Source: Acidobacteriota bacterium
GTDB lineage: Bacteria; Acidobacteriota; Terriglobia; Acidiferrales; UBA7541
Direction: 5' to 3'
DNA: 64,000 nt
Assembly (NCBI GenBank): GCA_003167215.1
Contig: PMTV01000029.1
Span: 1 to 64,000 of the forward strand
Under the pieces are notes generated by a model. That model made no database searches. It worked only from the letters and a program-made list of their open reading frames with translations, and was not told the origin of the DNA. Shown in pieces: positions 55,201 through 63,276 of the stretch (the first letter of the stretch is position 1; each line of letters opens with the position of its first letter). The position numbers were made by a program, and so were the translations under genes.

Positions 55201-55699
55201 CGCTCGTACCGGATTTCCGTTCAGCGTCATCGACGGTGGTTTTGCAGGTAGTTTGTCTGGCAATAATTTTGCAGGTCCTATTTTCCCTGAATTTCTCGGC
55301 GGCCCGGTATCGAGCTGCGGCGAATCTGCAGCTCGACCCAACTCCCCACCATGTCTCAGTACTTCTCAGTTTATCGCACAGGGAACCGAAACTGACTTTA
55401 CCAATGGCATGAAGAATTTCTTTCGAGGGCCAGGGTTCTTTAGTACAGATTTTGCCGTCAACAAAAGCACGAGTTTGCATTTAAAAGGGCCTTTGGAAGA
55501 CGCTAAGCTCCAATTGGGAGTGCAATTCTTTAATGTCTTTAATCACCCGAATTTCGATTTGCCGGTGAATGACATCTCCAATCCAAACTTCGGCCACATT
55601 ACACGCACAGTAAGCGTTCCTACGAGTATTTTTGGTGTTTTCTTTGGTGGCGACGCGTCGCCCCGAATTATCCAACTGAAGGCAGAGTTCAATTTTTAG
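52271..55699 (+). CDS. TonB-dependent receptor, Oar-like with carboxypeptidase-regulatory domain
   Basis: 1142 aa outer-membrane protein. A signal peptide ends near LQTAFAQTANTG. A carboxypeptidase-regulatory-like domain follows at about residues 30-110 (GSISGRVTDSSGAIISQAKI, PDKYNVSVSAAGF), then a plug (YGGQYGGLAGAQVNIVSKSG) and a long beta-barrel with YSWSHSLDD-like strands, ending in Phe (LKAEFNF). It probably imports peptides or other large substrates; the neighbouring peptidase suggests peptides. The ATG at 52271 has GAGAGG upstream. The promoter carries a GntR-like site. Confidence 0.92.
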   Translation: MNSLRIGTFALFAILLAGFGLQTAFAQTANTGSISGRVTDSSGAIISQAKISVTSIGKGFTKDDSTDPSGAYSFNFLPPDKYNVSVSAAGFGTVNQDVVVQAGQITTVNISLAVATAHQVVTVAGTGPLLQIGSGSIATTLTERQVTELPDPGNDLSYFGELSPGAQVNTQSGYGNFEVFGLPGNANNFTTNGGDDNFEMGNLNTAGASNLFLGKNGTQEVTVVSNAYGGQYGGLAGAQVNIVSKSGGNSFHGNAVYYWSGSSLNANDWFNDSAGVPKPFTNANAWAASIGGPIKKNKLFFFADDEGVAVDLPTNGLTVVPSQEFEQATVANLTSLGLTNSIPFYCQNLTGICPGIAPVSGVNQGAGMFNLYNTAPGIANAKPGNGGDPLGCGGLLSPTVDPLLGTPGHPCALSIRSAINTFVWENKLIGRLDYVVGPKDLIFLQVSWDPGTQPTFTDPINSVFNSTSYQPEWNGQFNWTHTFTGNTTNQFILSGKWLEAKFDATNPTLKQAAFPTQLNVNGFTTLGGITGSEPNGQDATSYGFSDDVAKVLGHHTIKFGGKFHRVDMSSYFGFNTRGTENVNSIPDFFNGGSTGDFLVQSYPQSIDLPFAQWIGGLYIEDDWRAKPNFTLTAALRVEHYSNLICRINCFARLNGPFFGVTHDPNEPLNQAILSSQHQAVQSTVPLTWSPRLGFSWQPFSGLSNLVVRGGVGIFYSGYPTWFVNNFASNVPEINTFVPSNDNLAPGETTNLFLDAAATNQAFVTGFANGLTLAQIKASVPPALQPFFSAPNLNTFDGQTKVPQYQEWNLEVQYGFSRNTMASINYVGNHGYHELIDNASANAFGFGSLPATAPDPVFHNAAVFNNAGTSNYNGVVFSFQQRITGGWGQGILAAHYTWSHSLDDVSGDGMNPFNVTTAPSILIPENPYNIRANYGSSDYDARHSFNMNYVWDLPIRQALGGHGFRDLVEGWTVSGAFLARTGFPFSVIDGGFAGSLSGNNFAGPIFPEFLGGPVSSCGESAARPNSPPCLSTSQFIAQGTETDFTNGMKNFFRGPGFFSTDFAVNKSTSLHLKGPLEDAKLQLGVQFFNVFNHPNFDLPVNDISNPNFGHITRTVSVPTSIFGVFFGGDASPRIIQLKAEFNF

Positions 55700-55847
55700 G
55701 CAGGATATCTTAGAGGCCGTGAGCCGCTGCTCTCCCGGGTACGGACCCTAGAACGAGGGCGATTTTCTCGGAGGAGCCAGATACTCCGCTAGCATCGAAT
55801 GGACAACCTGTTCAAAGGTCACACCCTGGCAGCGGAGGAGATCAGAA

Positions 55848-57878
55848 ATGTATAAATCAATCGTCTCTTTCTTTGGCTTCTTGTTCGTACTCACGCTCCT
55901 TACTCCTGGCCAAGTCGCCAAAAAGAGAGCCTGGGGCGATCTGGACCCTTTCCGTCTTAAGGATGTTCACTCACTTGAGCTCTCGCCTGCGGGAGACCGG
56001 CTGGCATTCGTGTTGTCCGAGCGGAGCGTAGCAAACAACCGAAGTTACGCATCTATCTGGGCACTAGCCACGACCGGGGGCAAACCTACTCCTCTGACCG
56101 AACTGCAAGGATATGCGTCCAGCCCCCGATGGTCCCCAGATGGCAAGCAGATCGCATATTTTGACTCAGCTAAGGGCGAACTGGGTCTCTGGGTGATGAG
56201 CGCCGACGGAAGCGATAAGAGAAAACTGACTACATTCGAGCGATCCAACGCGTTTCTGGGAGACACGGGCGATGAACTCACCTGGTCGCCCGACGGCAAG
56301 CAGCTGGCCTTCACGGCTGCCGGACCGCGCCACTATTCAAACATATTTTCTCCCCTTGACCCGCCCAACGGAAATAACGTCATGCTGGTGGACCGCCTTC
56401 TATATAAAAGCGATTACTACTACTCCGATTTGCGCCGGACATATATATGGCTCATTTCAACGGAAGGCGGAAAAGCGACGCAAATTGCTTTCGGGGATTA
56501 TGACTACCACTCAATCGACTGGTCGCCGGATGGAAAATCGATCGTCGCTGTTTCCAACCGAACTGGGGACGACGACTACAACTCGAATAACGACCTGGTG
56601 CGACTCTCGCCCAGCGGTGGCCAGGTCGTTCAGTTGACACACACTCCCGGCCCGGAGTACGTGCCAGCTTGGGCACCGGATTCGCTCGAGATTGGTTACC
56701 TCGGGCGAAAGCGAGATTATCGTAGCAAAGAGAGTGACGCAGAGTTTGAGAAGGTGTACGTGCTTGGCGCTAACGGCCAGCCTGAAGAGCTAACCGGGGC
56801 GCTCGACATGTGGTGTCACGATCCGACATGGTCGAGCGATGGCAGCAAAGTCTATTTCAGGGCCGAGCACGAAGGCAAAATGCTGTTGTATTCGGTTGCA
56901 CTGCGTGATCGGAAGCTCGATCGTTTGATCGACCTTAAAGGCACCGTCACCGGTTTTGCGGTCGCCCGCACTGGCGAAGTCTTCTACTCTTTCACGGATG
57001 CGACCCACCCATCAGAAATCTTTCGCACCGTTCCGGGGAGCGATCGCTATGAAAAGCTAACCGACTTCAACCGGGAAATGGTCGAAGACTTGGATACGAT
57101 TGAACCTGAACATTTCTCCTTTTCCAGTTTCGACGGACAGACCGTCGAGGGTTGGATCATTCGTCCTTACGGCTTCAATCCCGAAAACAGATACCCAATG
57201 ATCCTCGACGTTCATGGCGGTCCGCATTTTCAATATGGCTACGATCTGCGGGCCACGGTCAAACTACAGCGATTTGCGGGCGCGGGTTACGTTGTCGTTT
57301 TTATGAATCCGCGCGGCAGCACGGATAACGGTCAGAAGTTCTCCGATTTAGTCGTAGGCGATGTAATGGGCGGAGATTATAAGGACGTGATGTTAAGCGT
57401 GGACTACGTGCTGCAACATTACCCGTTTATCGACCCCAACCGCATGGGCGTAACCGGCCAAAGCTACGGCGGGCATATGACTAACTGGATCACAACTCAC
57501 GGTGACCGTTTTAAGGCGGCCGTGCCCGTCTCGGGAACGAGTGACTTGCTCAGTGGTTGGGGAATCAATGCAAGCTTCAATTGGGGAGAGAGCGACATTG
57601 AAGTCCGTAGCTACGACGATCTTGATCGCCTGTGGGCCGTGTCGCCGCTCAAGTATATCCGGAATATTCACACGCCGACCTTGTTCATCCAGGGGGCTGA
57701 GGATAACTATGCCGCCCTGAATCAGGGGGAGGAGATGTTTATGGCCATGAAGCGATTGCATCAGTCGGCGGTAATGGCCATTTACCCTAACGACGGACAC
57801 GGCGTTAGTAGACAGCCGGCGCATACTCACGACTACTATGAACGAAGTGTGCAGTGGTTCAATCAGTATCTCAAGTAA
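55848..57878 (+). CDS. Secreted S9 (prolyl oligopeptidase family) peptidase
   Basis: 676 aa. A signal peptide (SIVSFFGFLFVLTLLTPGQVA) precedes a WD40-like/TolB propeller (residues 40-400; PRWSPDGKQIAYFDSAKGEL, LTWSPDGKQLAFTAAGP). The hydrolase domain has S539 (GVTGQSYGGHM), D619 (GAEDNYA) and H651 (NDGHGVS). S9 enzymes release dipeptides or cut after proline or alanine. Periplasmic action on imported peptides would free amino acids for the permease. GGAGGAG upstream of the ATG. Confidence 0.92.
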   Translation: MYKSIVSFFGFLFVLTLLTPGQVAKKRAWGDLDPFRLKDVHSLELSPAGDRLAFVLSERSVANNRSYASIWALATTGGKPTPLTELQGYASSPRWSPDGKQIAYFDSAKGELGLWVMSADGSDKRKLTTFERSNAFLGDTGDELTWSPDGKQLAFTAAGPRHYSNIFSPLDPPNGNNVMLVDRLLYKSDYYYSDLRRTYIWLISTEGGKATQIAFGDYDYHSIDWSPDGKSIVAVSNRTGDDDYNSNNDLVRLSPSGGQVVQLTHTPGPEYVPAWAPDSLEIGYLGRKRDYRSKESDAEFEKVYVLGANGQPEELTGALDMWCHDPTWSSDGSKVYFRAEHEGKMLLYSVALRDRKLDRLIDLKGTVTGFAVARTGEVFYSFTDATHPSEIFRTVPGSDRYEKLTDFNREMVEDLDTIEPEHFSFSSFDGQTVEGWIIRPYGFNPENRYPMILDVHGGPHFQYGYDLRATVKLQRFAGAGYVVVFMNPRGSTDNGQKFSDLVVGDVMGGDYKDVMLSVDYVLQHYPFIDPNRMGVTGQSYGGHMTNWITTHGDRFKAAVPVSGTSDLLSGWGINASFNWGESDIEVRSYDDLDRLWAVSPLKYIRNIHTPTLFIQGAEDNYAALNQGEEMFMAMKRLHQSAVMAIYPNDGHGVSRQPAHTHDYYERSVQWFNQYLK

Positions 57879-58018
57879 AGCAAGCTTACGTCGCCTTCGC
57901 ATAATCATGACGTTCAATAGGCCGGTTTCCTGCTCTTCGCAACCTGCGGCAGTATTCCGATGAAGCGGACGCCTCCGAAGGAGGAGTGATCGAGAACCTG
58001 TAGGCGGAGAAGTGACTT

Positions 58019-58780
58019 ATGAGAGAAGCTAACATGGCCTTCACGGGAAAAGTCGCTATCGTGACGGGCGCGGCCTCGGGAATGGGTGCAGCCACCGCTC
58101 GCGAGTTTGCCGCTACCGGTGGAGAAGTCATTATCGTGGATCGCAATGGATCACTGGCTGCGCAGGTGGCCAACGATATCAATGCCGGCCCCCCTGTTAT
58201 CGGTGACGTCAGCGACGCCTCTTTCTGCAAACGGGCCGTTGAAACAGCCTTGGAACGCCACGGTCGTTTAGACGTCTTAGTAAACGCAGCCGGCATTATT
58301 GTTCGCGCAGATGCGCTCAACACCTCTGATGAGCAGTGGCAGCGAATCATGGATGTGAATGTTAAGGGCGTGTTTTTTATGAGCCGGGCGGCAGTGCCCC
58401 ATATGAGGAAGCTGGGACGCGGCGCTATTGTTAACTTCGGCTCAATTTGGGGTACCGTCGGTGCAACTGGCGCTGTAGCTTATTGCGCTTCTAAAGCGGC
58501 CGTTCATCAGATTACGCGAGCGATGGCCTTGGACCACGTCAGAGATGGCATTCGTATCAATGCGGTATGCCCTGGTGAAGTGAACACTCCAATGCTTGCT
58601 TCCGAGCGTACTGAACCGGTTACGGCTGAACTCATGGAACGGCTAGCAGCGACAGTTCCGCTCGGACGATTGGCGGACCCTTTGGAGATTGCGAGAGTTG
58701 TGCTCTTCCTGGCATCGGATTCGGCCAGTTACATCACCGGATCACTGCTGACTGTCGATGCTGGATACACCGCGAGGTAA
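58019..58780 (+). CDS. Short-chain dehydrogenase/reductase (SDR)
   Basis: 253 aa classical [11 protein letters not shown] cofactor motif, NAAG ([10 protein letters not shown]), Ser in NFGSIWG, and YCASK as YxxxK. It oxidises or reduces a carbonyl/alcohol; Asp in IIVDRN predicts NAD(H). Position between peptidase and AKR in the island makes it a candidate for an alcohol or ring-oxidation step of the pathway. GGAGAAG precedes the ATG at 58019. Confidence 0.9.
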   Translation: MREANMAFTGKVAIVTGAASGMGAATAREFAATGGEVIIVDRNGSLAAQVANDINAGPPVIGDVSDASFCKRAVETALERHGRLDVLVNAAGIIVRADALNTSDEQWQRIMDVNVKGVFFMSRAAVPHMRKLGRGAIVNFGSIWGTVGATGAVAYCASKAAVHQITRAMALDHVRDGIRINAVCPGEVNTPMLASERTEPVTAELMERLAATVPLGRLADPLEIARVVLFLASDSASYITGSLLTVDAGYTAR

Positions 58781-58785
58781 GGTGG

Positions 58786-59793
58786 ATGGAATATCGCAGT
58801 TTGGGTCGAACGGGCGTCAAGATCTCCGCACTTTGCCTAGGGACAGATAACTTCGGCAACCCTACTCCTGAATCAGAATCTATCGCGATCATCAATCGCG
58901 CTTTAGACGCGAGTATCAATCTAATCGATACAAGCAACAGCTATGCAAACGGGGAAAGTGAACGGATTATTGGCCGTGCTCTGGAACTGAACGGCCGTCG
59001 TCAGCAAGTTCTTATCGCCACAAAGGCGCACTACCCCGTGGGTCCTGGCCCTAATGACAGAGGCAATTCGCGCTTGCATCTGTTGAACGCTTGTGACCAG
59101 TCGCTTCGTCGACTGAAGACGGACTACATTGATCTGTATCAGCTTCATCGTCCATCATTCGATATTCCTATCGATGAAACTCTCGCTGCACTGACTGACT
59201 TAGTGCGACAGGGTAAGGTCCGATACATCGGCAGCTCCACCGCTCCAGCCTGGAAGGTGATGGAGTCCTTAATGGTCAGTGAAATGAAAGGATATGCTCG
59301 CTTCATCTCAGAGCAACCCCCCTACAATCTTCTCGACCGTCGAATTGAAAACGAATTGGTACCGCTATCCCAGGCGTACGGCCTCGGTCTACTTCCTTGG
59401 TCGCCCCTGGCCATGGGACTCTTGGCTGGCCGGTATTCAGACGGCTCCGTCTATCCCGCTGATTCGCGAGCTAGTTTGCGCGGAGGCATATACGCGGATC
59501 GCATCACCGCCCGTGCCATTCTTGTCGGAAATAAATTCGTACAATTGGCCCAATCCTTCGGTATGTCACCAGCCCAATTGGCAGTGTTGTGGGTCAAGGA
59601 TCAGCCGGGGATTACCGCCCCGCTCATTGGTCCTCGCACGTTAGGGCAGCTCGAACACCTATTACCAGTCCTTCAGATGAATCTCGATGAAGCTTTGCGA
59701 GCAGCGTGTGACAAATTAGTGCCGCGAGGTAGCGCGGTGGCCAACTTTCACAATTCAGCAGGCTGGATGCAGATGCAGGTCCCATGGAACTGA
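58786..59793 (+). CDS. Aldo/keto reductase (island)
   Basis: 335 aa. [42 protein letters not shown] (catalytic Asp/Tyr), [15 protein letters not shown] and [19 protein letters not shown] are AKR blocks. Five bases after the SDR stop and overlapping the aldehyde dehydrogenase start, so one operon. Substrate unknown. Confidence 0.9.
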   Translation: MEYRSLGRTGVKISALCLGTDNFGNPTPESESIAIINRALDASINLIDTSNSYANGESERIIGRALELNGRRQQVLIATKAHYPVGPGPNDRGNSRLHLLNACDQSLRRLKTDYIDLYQLHRPSFDIPIDETLAALTDLVRQGKVRYIGSSTAPAWKVMESLMVSEMKGYARFISEQPPYNLLDRRIENELVPLSQAYGLGLLPWSPLAMGLLAGRYSDGSVYPADSRASLRGGIYADRITARAILVGNKFVQLAQSFGMSPAQLAVLWVKDQPGITAPLIGPRTLGQLEHLLPVLQMNLDEALRAACDKLVPRGSAVANFHNSAGWMQMQVPWN

Positions 59794-61385
59794 CCGGTCA
59801 ATCGATAATCGGTTATCGCCGCGGCGCAAAAACGAGCACGGTGCTGAACGGCTTCAATCCTTCAACCGGAGAAGCTCTTCCGCCCGATTTCTATTCCGCG
59901 TCCGAGACAGAAGTGGATAAGTCTGTCCAGCTTGCTGCGGAGAGCTTCGTGCATTACGGGCGCAAGGGAGGGAAGGGGCGAGCGTCGTTCTTACGCAGCA
60001 TCGCGGAAAATCTGGTTCAGTACGGAGAAACTCTGGTGGAACGCACGGTATTGGAGACGGGTCTCGCGGCGGCTCGTATCCGTATCGAGAGAGAACGCAC
60101 CTGTTTTCAACTGCGATTCTTCGCCGATATGGTAGAGGATGGTTCTTGGGTCGACGCCAGAATTGACCGCGCCGACTCCGCACGAATTCCTGTTCCTAAA
60201 CCGGATGTGCGATCTATGCTGCGGCCGCTTGGTCCCATAGCGGTTTTTTGCGCGAGCAATTTCCCGCTCGCATTCTCGGTCGCCGGAGGGGACACCGTCT
60301 CGGCCCTAGCATCTGGCAATCCTGTAATCGTTCTGGCTCACTATTCGCATCCGGGGACTGCCGAATTCGCCGGGACTGCGATACGGGACGCAGCATTGAA
60401 GCATGGTTTTCCCGAGGGTGTGTTTTCGCTTCTATACGATTCCGGAAACGACGTGGCGCAAGCGCTCGTCACGCATCCTCTAGTTAAAGGTATTGGGTTT
60501 ACGGGTTCGCGCACAGGTGGAACGGCTTTGATGAAAGTGGCCAGTTTTCGGTCAGAGCCGATTCCCTTCTATGCCGAGATGAGTAGCGTAAACCCTGTTT
60601 TTATTTTGCCCAATGCCCTGAAAGCTCGCAGTGACGTTGTCGCAGAAGATCTCCATGTTTCTGCAACGCTCGGCGTCGGTCAGTTTTGCACGAATCCTGG
60701 CGTGATAGTCACGATGGGCGATTCTGGTGAATTCGTTTCCCGGTTTACGGAATTGATGGCGAAGAAAGACTCGGGAGTGATGCTAAATCGCAATATCGCG
60801 GCTTCATACCGACGCGCGATTTTCGACAGGTCCGCTCAACCGGATGTCCGGGTGAGATGGACAGCGCCCAGCGCGGCGGAAATCTCCCAGAATGTCTGCT
60901 CTGTAGGAACTGCGGTTTTTGAAATAAACGCTCAGACCTGGCTGGCTAACCGGGTTTTCCAAGATGAGGTTTTCGGCCCCGCGACATTGCTAGTGCATGC
61001 CGAAAGTCGAGAAGACCTTTTGGAGATAGGCCGCCGCATGGATGGAAACCTCACGGCGACGATTCTGGGTACTGCAGACGATCTACGTGACTTTTCCGAT
61101 CTTGTCTCTCTTCTCGAAACCAAGGTTGGCAGGCTGATCTTCAACGGCTCTCCGACAGGAGTGGAAGTCTGTGAAGCCATGGTCCACGGTGGGCCCTACC
61201 CTGCGACATCCGACGGGCGGAGCACTTCCGTGGGAGGCAGGGCGATCTTTAGGTTCACACGGCCCGTTTGCTTTCAGAATTTTCCCGATGTTGGCCTGCC
61301 CCCAGAACTTCAAGAGTCGAATCCTAGTGGGATCTGGCGAATGGAAGATGGACGACACATCCAACCGGCAGCCCGCACGCGATGA
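59784..61385 (+). CDS. Aldehyde dehydrogenase, 2-ketoglutarate-semialdehyde-type
   Basis: 533 aa, longer than average ALDH and similar to type III ketoglutaric semialdehyde dehydrogenases. Catalytic C302 ([10 protein letters not shown]), general base E265 ([14 protein letters not shown]) and N159 ([12 protein letters not shown]) are present. The Lys that normally binds the cofactor ribose is L184 here ([12 protein letters not shown]). It should oxidise 2-ketoglutarate semialdehyde, the product of the DHDPS-family enzyme, to 2-ketoglutarate. Its start overlaps the AKR gene by 10 bp. Confidence 0.9.
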   Translation: MELTGQSIIGYRRGAKTSTVLNGFNPSTGEALPPDFYSASETEVDKSVQLAAESFVHYGRKGGKGRASFLRSIAENLVQYGETLVERTVLETGLAAARIRIERERTCFQLRFFADMVEDGSWVDARIDRADSARIPVPKPDVRSMLRPLGPIAVFCASNFPLAFSVAGGDTVSALASGNPVIVLAHYSHPGTAEFAGTAIRDAALKHGFPEGVFSLLYDSGNDVAQALVTHPLVKGIGFTGSRTGGTALMKVASFRSEPIPFYAEMSSVNPVFILPNALKARSDVVAEDLHVSATLGVGQFCTNPGVIVTMGDSGEFVSRFTELMAKKDSGVMLNRNIAASYRRAIFDRSAQPDVRVRWTAPSAAEISQNVCSVGTAVFEINAQTWLANRVFQDEVFGPATLLVHAESREDLLEIGRRMDGNLTATILGTADDLRDFSDLVSLLETKVGRLIFNGSPTGVEVCEAMVHGGPYPATSDGRSTSVGGRAIFRFTRPVCFQNFPDVGLPPELQESNPSGIWRMEDGRHIQPAARTR

Positions 61386-61437
61386 CCCGTAGGAGCCGCT
61401 TGCGGGACAAAACGAAAAAAGATCGGAGGTAATGCCC

Positions 61438-61800
61438 ATGGTAATTGGTGAACGTTTAAAGGTATTGCGCGAACAGAGAAATCTGTCGCAAGGCGACGTC
61501 GAGAAGCGCACGGGTCTGCTTCGCTGTTACGTTTCACGGGTTGAAAGTGGGCACACAGTTCCAAGCGTGCGTACTCTGGAAAAGATGGCCCGTGCGTTGC
61601 AAATTCCGATGTACCGGCTTTTCACTGATGATGCGCATATAAAGAAGCCAGATATACCGCAGCCAAAGACTCCAACTCGGGCGGTCACCACAAAACAAGA
61701 CCGCGAGATTCAGTCTTTCGCCAAGTTATTCTCCCGGATGGATGATAAGAAACGCGAGCTTTTGTTTCACGTGGCGTCAAAAATGGCGAACAGGGCTTAG
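61438..61800 (+). CDS. XRE-family transcriptional regulator
   Basis: 120 aa. Helix-turn-helix: MVIGERLKVLREQRNLSQGD, GLLRCYVSRVESGHTVPSVRTLEKMARAL. I chose the ATG at 61438 because GGAGG lies 8 bp upstream; the ATG at 61432 is only 2 bp from it. The C-terminal half is charged and may oligomerise. Near the right end of the island; target unknown. I recognise a frequent acidobacterial single-domain XRE protein of this type. Confidence 0.88.
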   Translation: MVIGERLKVLREQRNLSQGDVEKRTGLLRCYVSRVESGHTVPSVRTLEKMARALQIPMYRLFTDDAHIKKPDIPQPKTPTRAVTTKQDREIQSFAKLFSRMDDKKRELLFHVASKMANRA

Positions 61801-61810
61801 AAAAACACTG

Positions 61811-61993
61811 ATGTCGAAGTTATATAGTGATGGAGTGTCGTCTTTTGCTAAATGTGGCACTGGACAGTCCCTCTCGCCACGCAGTTCATCATGCGGCCGG
61901 TTAGGGAAATCAACCACGTTGGCCGTTCATCCGTTCGTTTGTGACAGGTGTGGGCATGTAGAATTTTTCACTCGCGCTGTGCCGAGTGGATGA
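61811..61993 (+). CDS. Possible small zinc-ribbon protein
   Basis: 60 aa. Only the C-terminal HPFVCDRCGHVEFFTR looks like a zinc-ribbon knuckle; an earlier Cys pair is poorly spaced. No good RBS. May be a fragment. Confidence 0.25.
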   Translation: MSKLYSDGVSSFAKCGTGQSLSPRSSSCGRLGKSTTLAVHPFVCDRCGHVEFFTRAVPSG

Positions 61994-62128
61994 CAGGTGT
62001 TACCCGTCCGCAATTCTTATCACGGCCCGCACGATGTCTCACGTATAATCAGCGGAGTCAGCAGTTGCTGTTTTAAGTGAGGGGCGCAACGCCGTCTGTC
62101 TACAGGGCTTGTGAGATTAAGGGATGCT

Positions 62129-62152
62129 TTCGATCCCCACCGCCCCTACCAA
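62129..62152 (+). repeat. Right attachment repeat
   Basis: 24 bp identical to the tRNA-Lys 3' end at 46177-46200. No tRNA 5' part precedes it (upstream is GGGATGC), so it is a duplicated attachment core, not a second tRNA. Confidence 0.9.
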
Positions 62153-62355
62153 CATCTTCTGCACTCCGGTGCGGCCCGGGATGACAGTCCTCGACGTATC
62201 GGCAAAGTACGGCGGAGGCATGGAACAGTTTTTCGATTTCCTGCGATCGCGCCGCAACGCCGCTCGCGTCATTGCCGCCTCTCAAGGTGCAAAAGCCTTG
62301 GCGGCACCCGATTAATGGCTGACCGCTGAGCGCAGGACAACTGCACTGAAGGAAA

Positions 62356-63165
62356 ATGATCGGCTTACTTTCCATCGTCGCGCTGGGCTTCTTCCTCGGT
62401 ATGCGGCACGCCACCGATCCCGACCACGTAATCGCCGTTACCACTATCGTCTCTCGATACCGGAAGATCAGCCACGCCGCGCTAATTGGTGCAGTTTGGG
62501 GAGTAGGCCACACGCTCACCATCCTCCTGGTGGGAAGCGGAATTATTCTGTTCGGCTGGGTTATTCCGGCACGCGTCGGTCTCTCCATGGAATTCTCCGT
62601 CGGCTTGATGCTGATTCTCCTCGGCGTTCTCAACCTGACCGGCACGCTCCAGTGGATTACCAACACATTCTCTCCAGCCGTCGAAATATCGGCGGCGGCC
62701 CATTCTCACCTTCATAGTCACGGCGACTACATTCATACTCATCCGCACCAACATGAACCCGAAGCCCACCCGCACTCGTCTGAGCAAACGCCACTGGGCT
62801 GGTTCGATCGACATTTCGGCCAGATTGGTCTCTATCAGGCCGTGCGGCCGCTCATCGTAGGACTCGTCCACGGCCTCGCGGGTTCGGCCGCTGTCGCGCT
62901 CTTGGTCTTGACCACAATTCAGAATCCGAAATGGGCGATTGCGTATCTTCTCGTGTTTGGGATCGGCACGATTGCAGGAATGATGCTGATCACCGGAGCG
63001 ATGGTCCTGCCGTTTGCCTACGCGAACAAACGATTCTCGCGGCTTAATCAAGGATTGCGAATTGCTTCCGGACTAATCAGCGTGGCCTTCGGTCTCTTCC
63101 TGGTTTACGAAATTGGATGCGTGAATGGACTGCTCACCAGCCATCCGCACTGGACCCCTCACTGA
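62356..63165 (+). CDS. NicO/UreH-type nickel/cobalt transporter
   Basis: 269 aa, six or seven membrane segments. The metal-binding HX4DH signature is GMRHATDPDHVIAVTT in the first helix, and HGLAGSAAVALLVL is the second family motif. A cytoplasmic or periplasmic loop at about residues 114-140 is His-rich (SHLHSHGDYIHTHPHQHE), likely metal-binding. Imports or exports Ni or Co; no urease or hydrogenase gene is in view. First gene outside the island. Confidence 0.87.
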   Translation: MIGLLSIVALGFFLGMRHATDPDHVIAVTTIVSRYRKISHAALIGAVWGVGHTLTILLVGSGIILFGWVIPARVGLSMEFSVGLMLILLGVLNLTGTLQWITNTFSPAVEISAAAHSHLHSHGDYIHTHPHQHEPEAHPHSSEQTPLGWFDRHFGQIGLYQAVRPLIVGLVHGLAGSAAVALLVLTTIQNPKWAIAYLLVFGIGTIAGMMLITGAMVLPFAYANKRFSRLNQGLRIASGLISVAFGLFLVYEIGCVNGLLTSHPHWTPH

Positions 63166-63276
63166 CGCACCAAGACGAATAATTGCCCTGACGCGTGTTC
63201 GTTCGCAAGGCGCCTAACCGAGTTGAACATCTTTCCGATAGCACGGCACGCGTGTTTGATATAGTGTCCCACTGTC

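Larger units (their letters stand above)
46177..62152. mobile_element. tRNA-Lys genomic island, about 16 kb, with degraded integrase
   Basis: Bounded by an exact 24-bp direct repeat (46177-46200 and 62129-62152) that copies the tRNA 3' part from the T-loop to one base past CCA. A tyrosine-integrase remnant points at the tRNA end, the classical layout. Cargo: a self-contained amino-acid catabolic module with its own GntR regulator, plus an XRE regulator at the right end. No conjugation or phage structural genes, so it is a passive, probably immobilised island. Base composition was not calculated. Confidence 0.88.

Noticed and set aside
2071-59793. Similar words in the two aldo/keto reductases (for example around the DYIDLY motif) as a DNA repeat
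   Set aside because: This reflects conserved protein motifs; the genes are otherwise divergent.
62129-62152. A second tRNA gene
   Set aside because: Only the 3' 24 bp are present; no D arm or anticodon arm upstream.
62124-62315. 63-codon frame beginning just before the right repeat
   Set aside because: It reads through the tRNA-derived repeat, so its start region is not protein-coding by origin; no domain seen.
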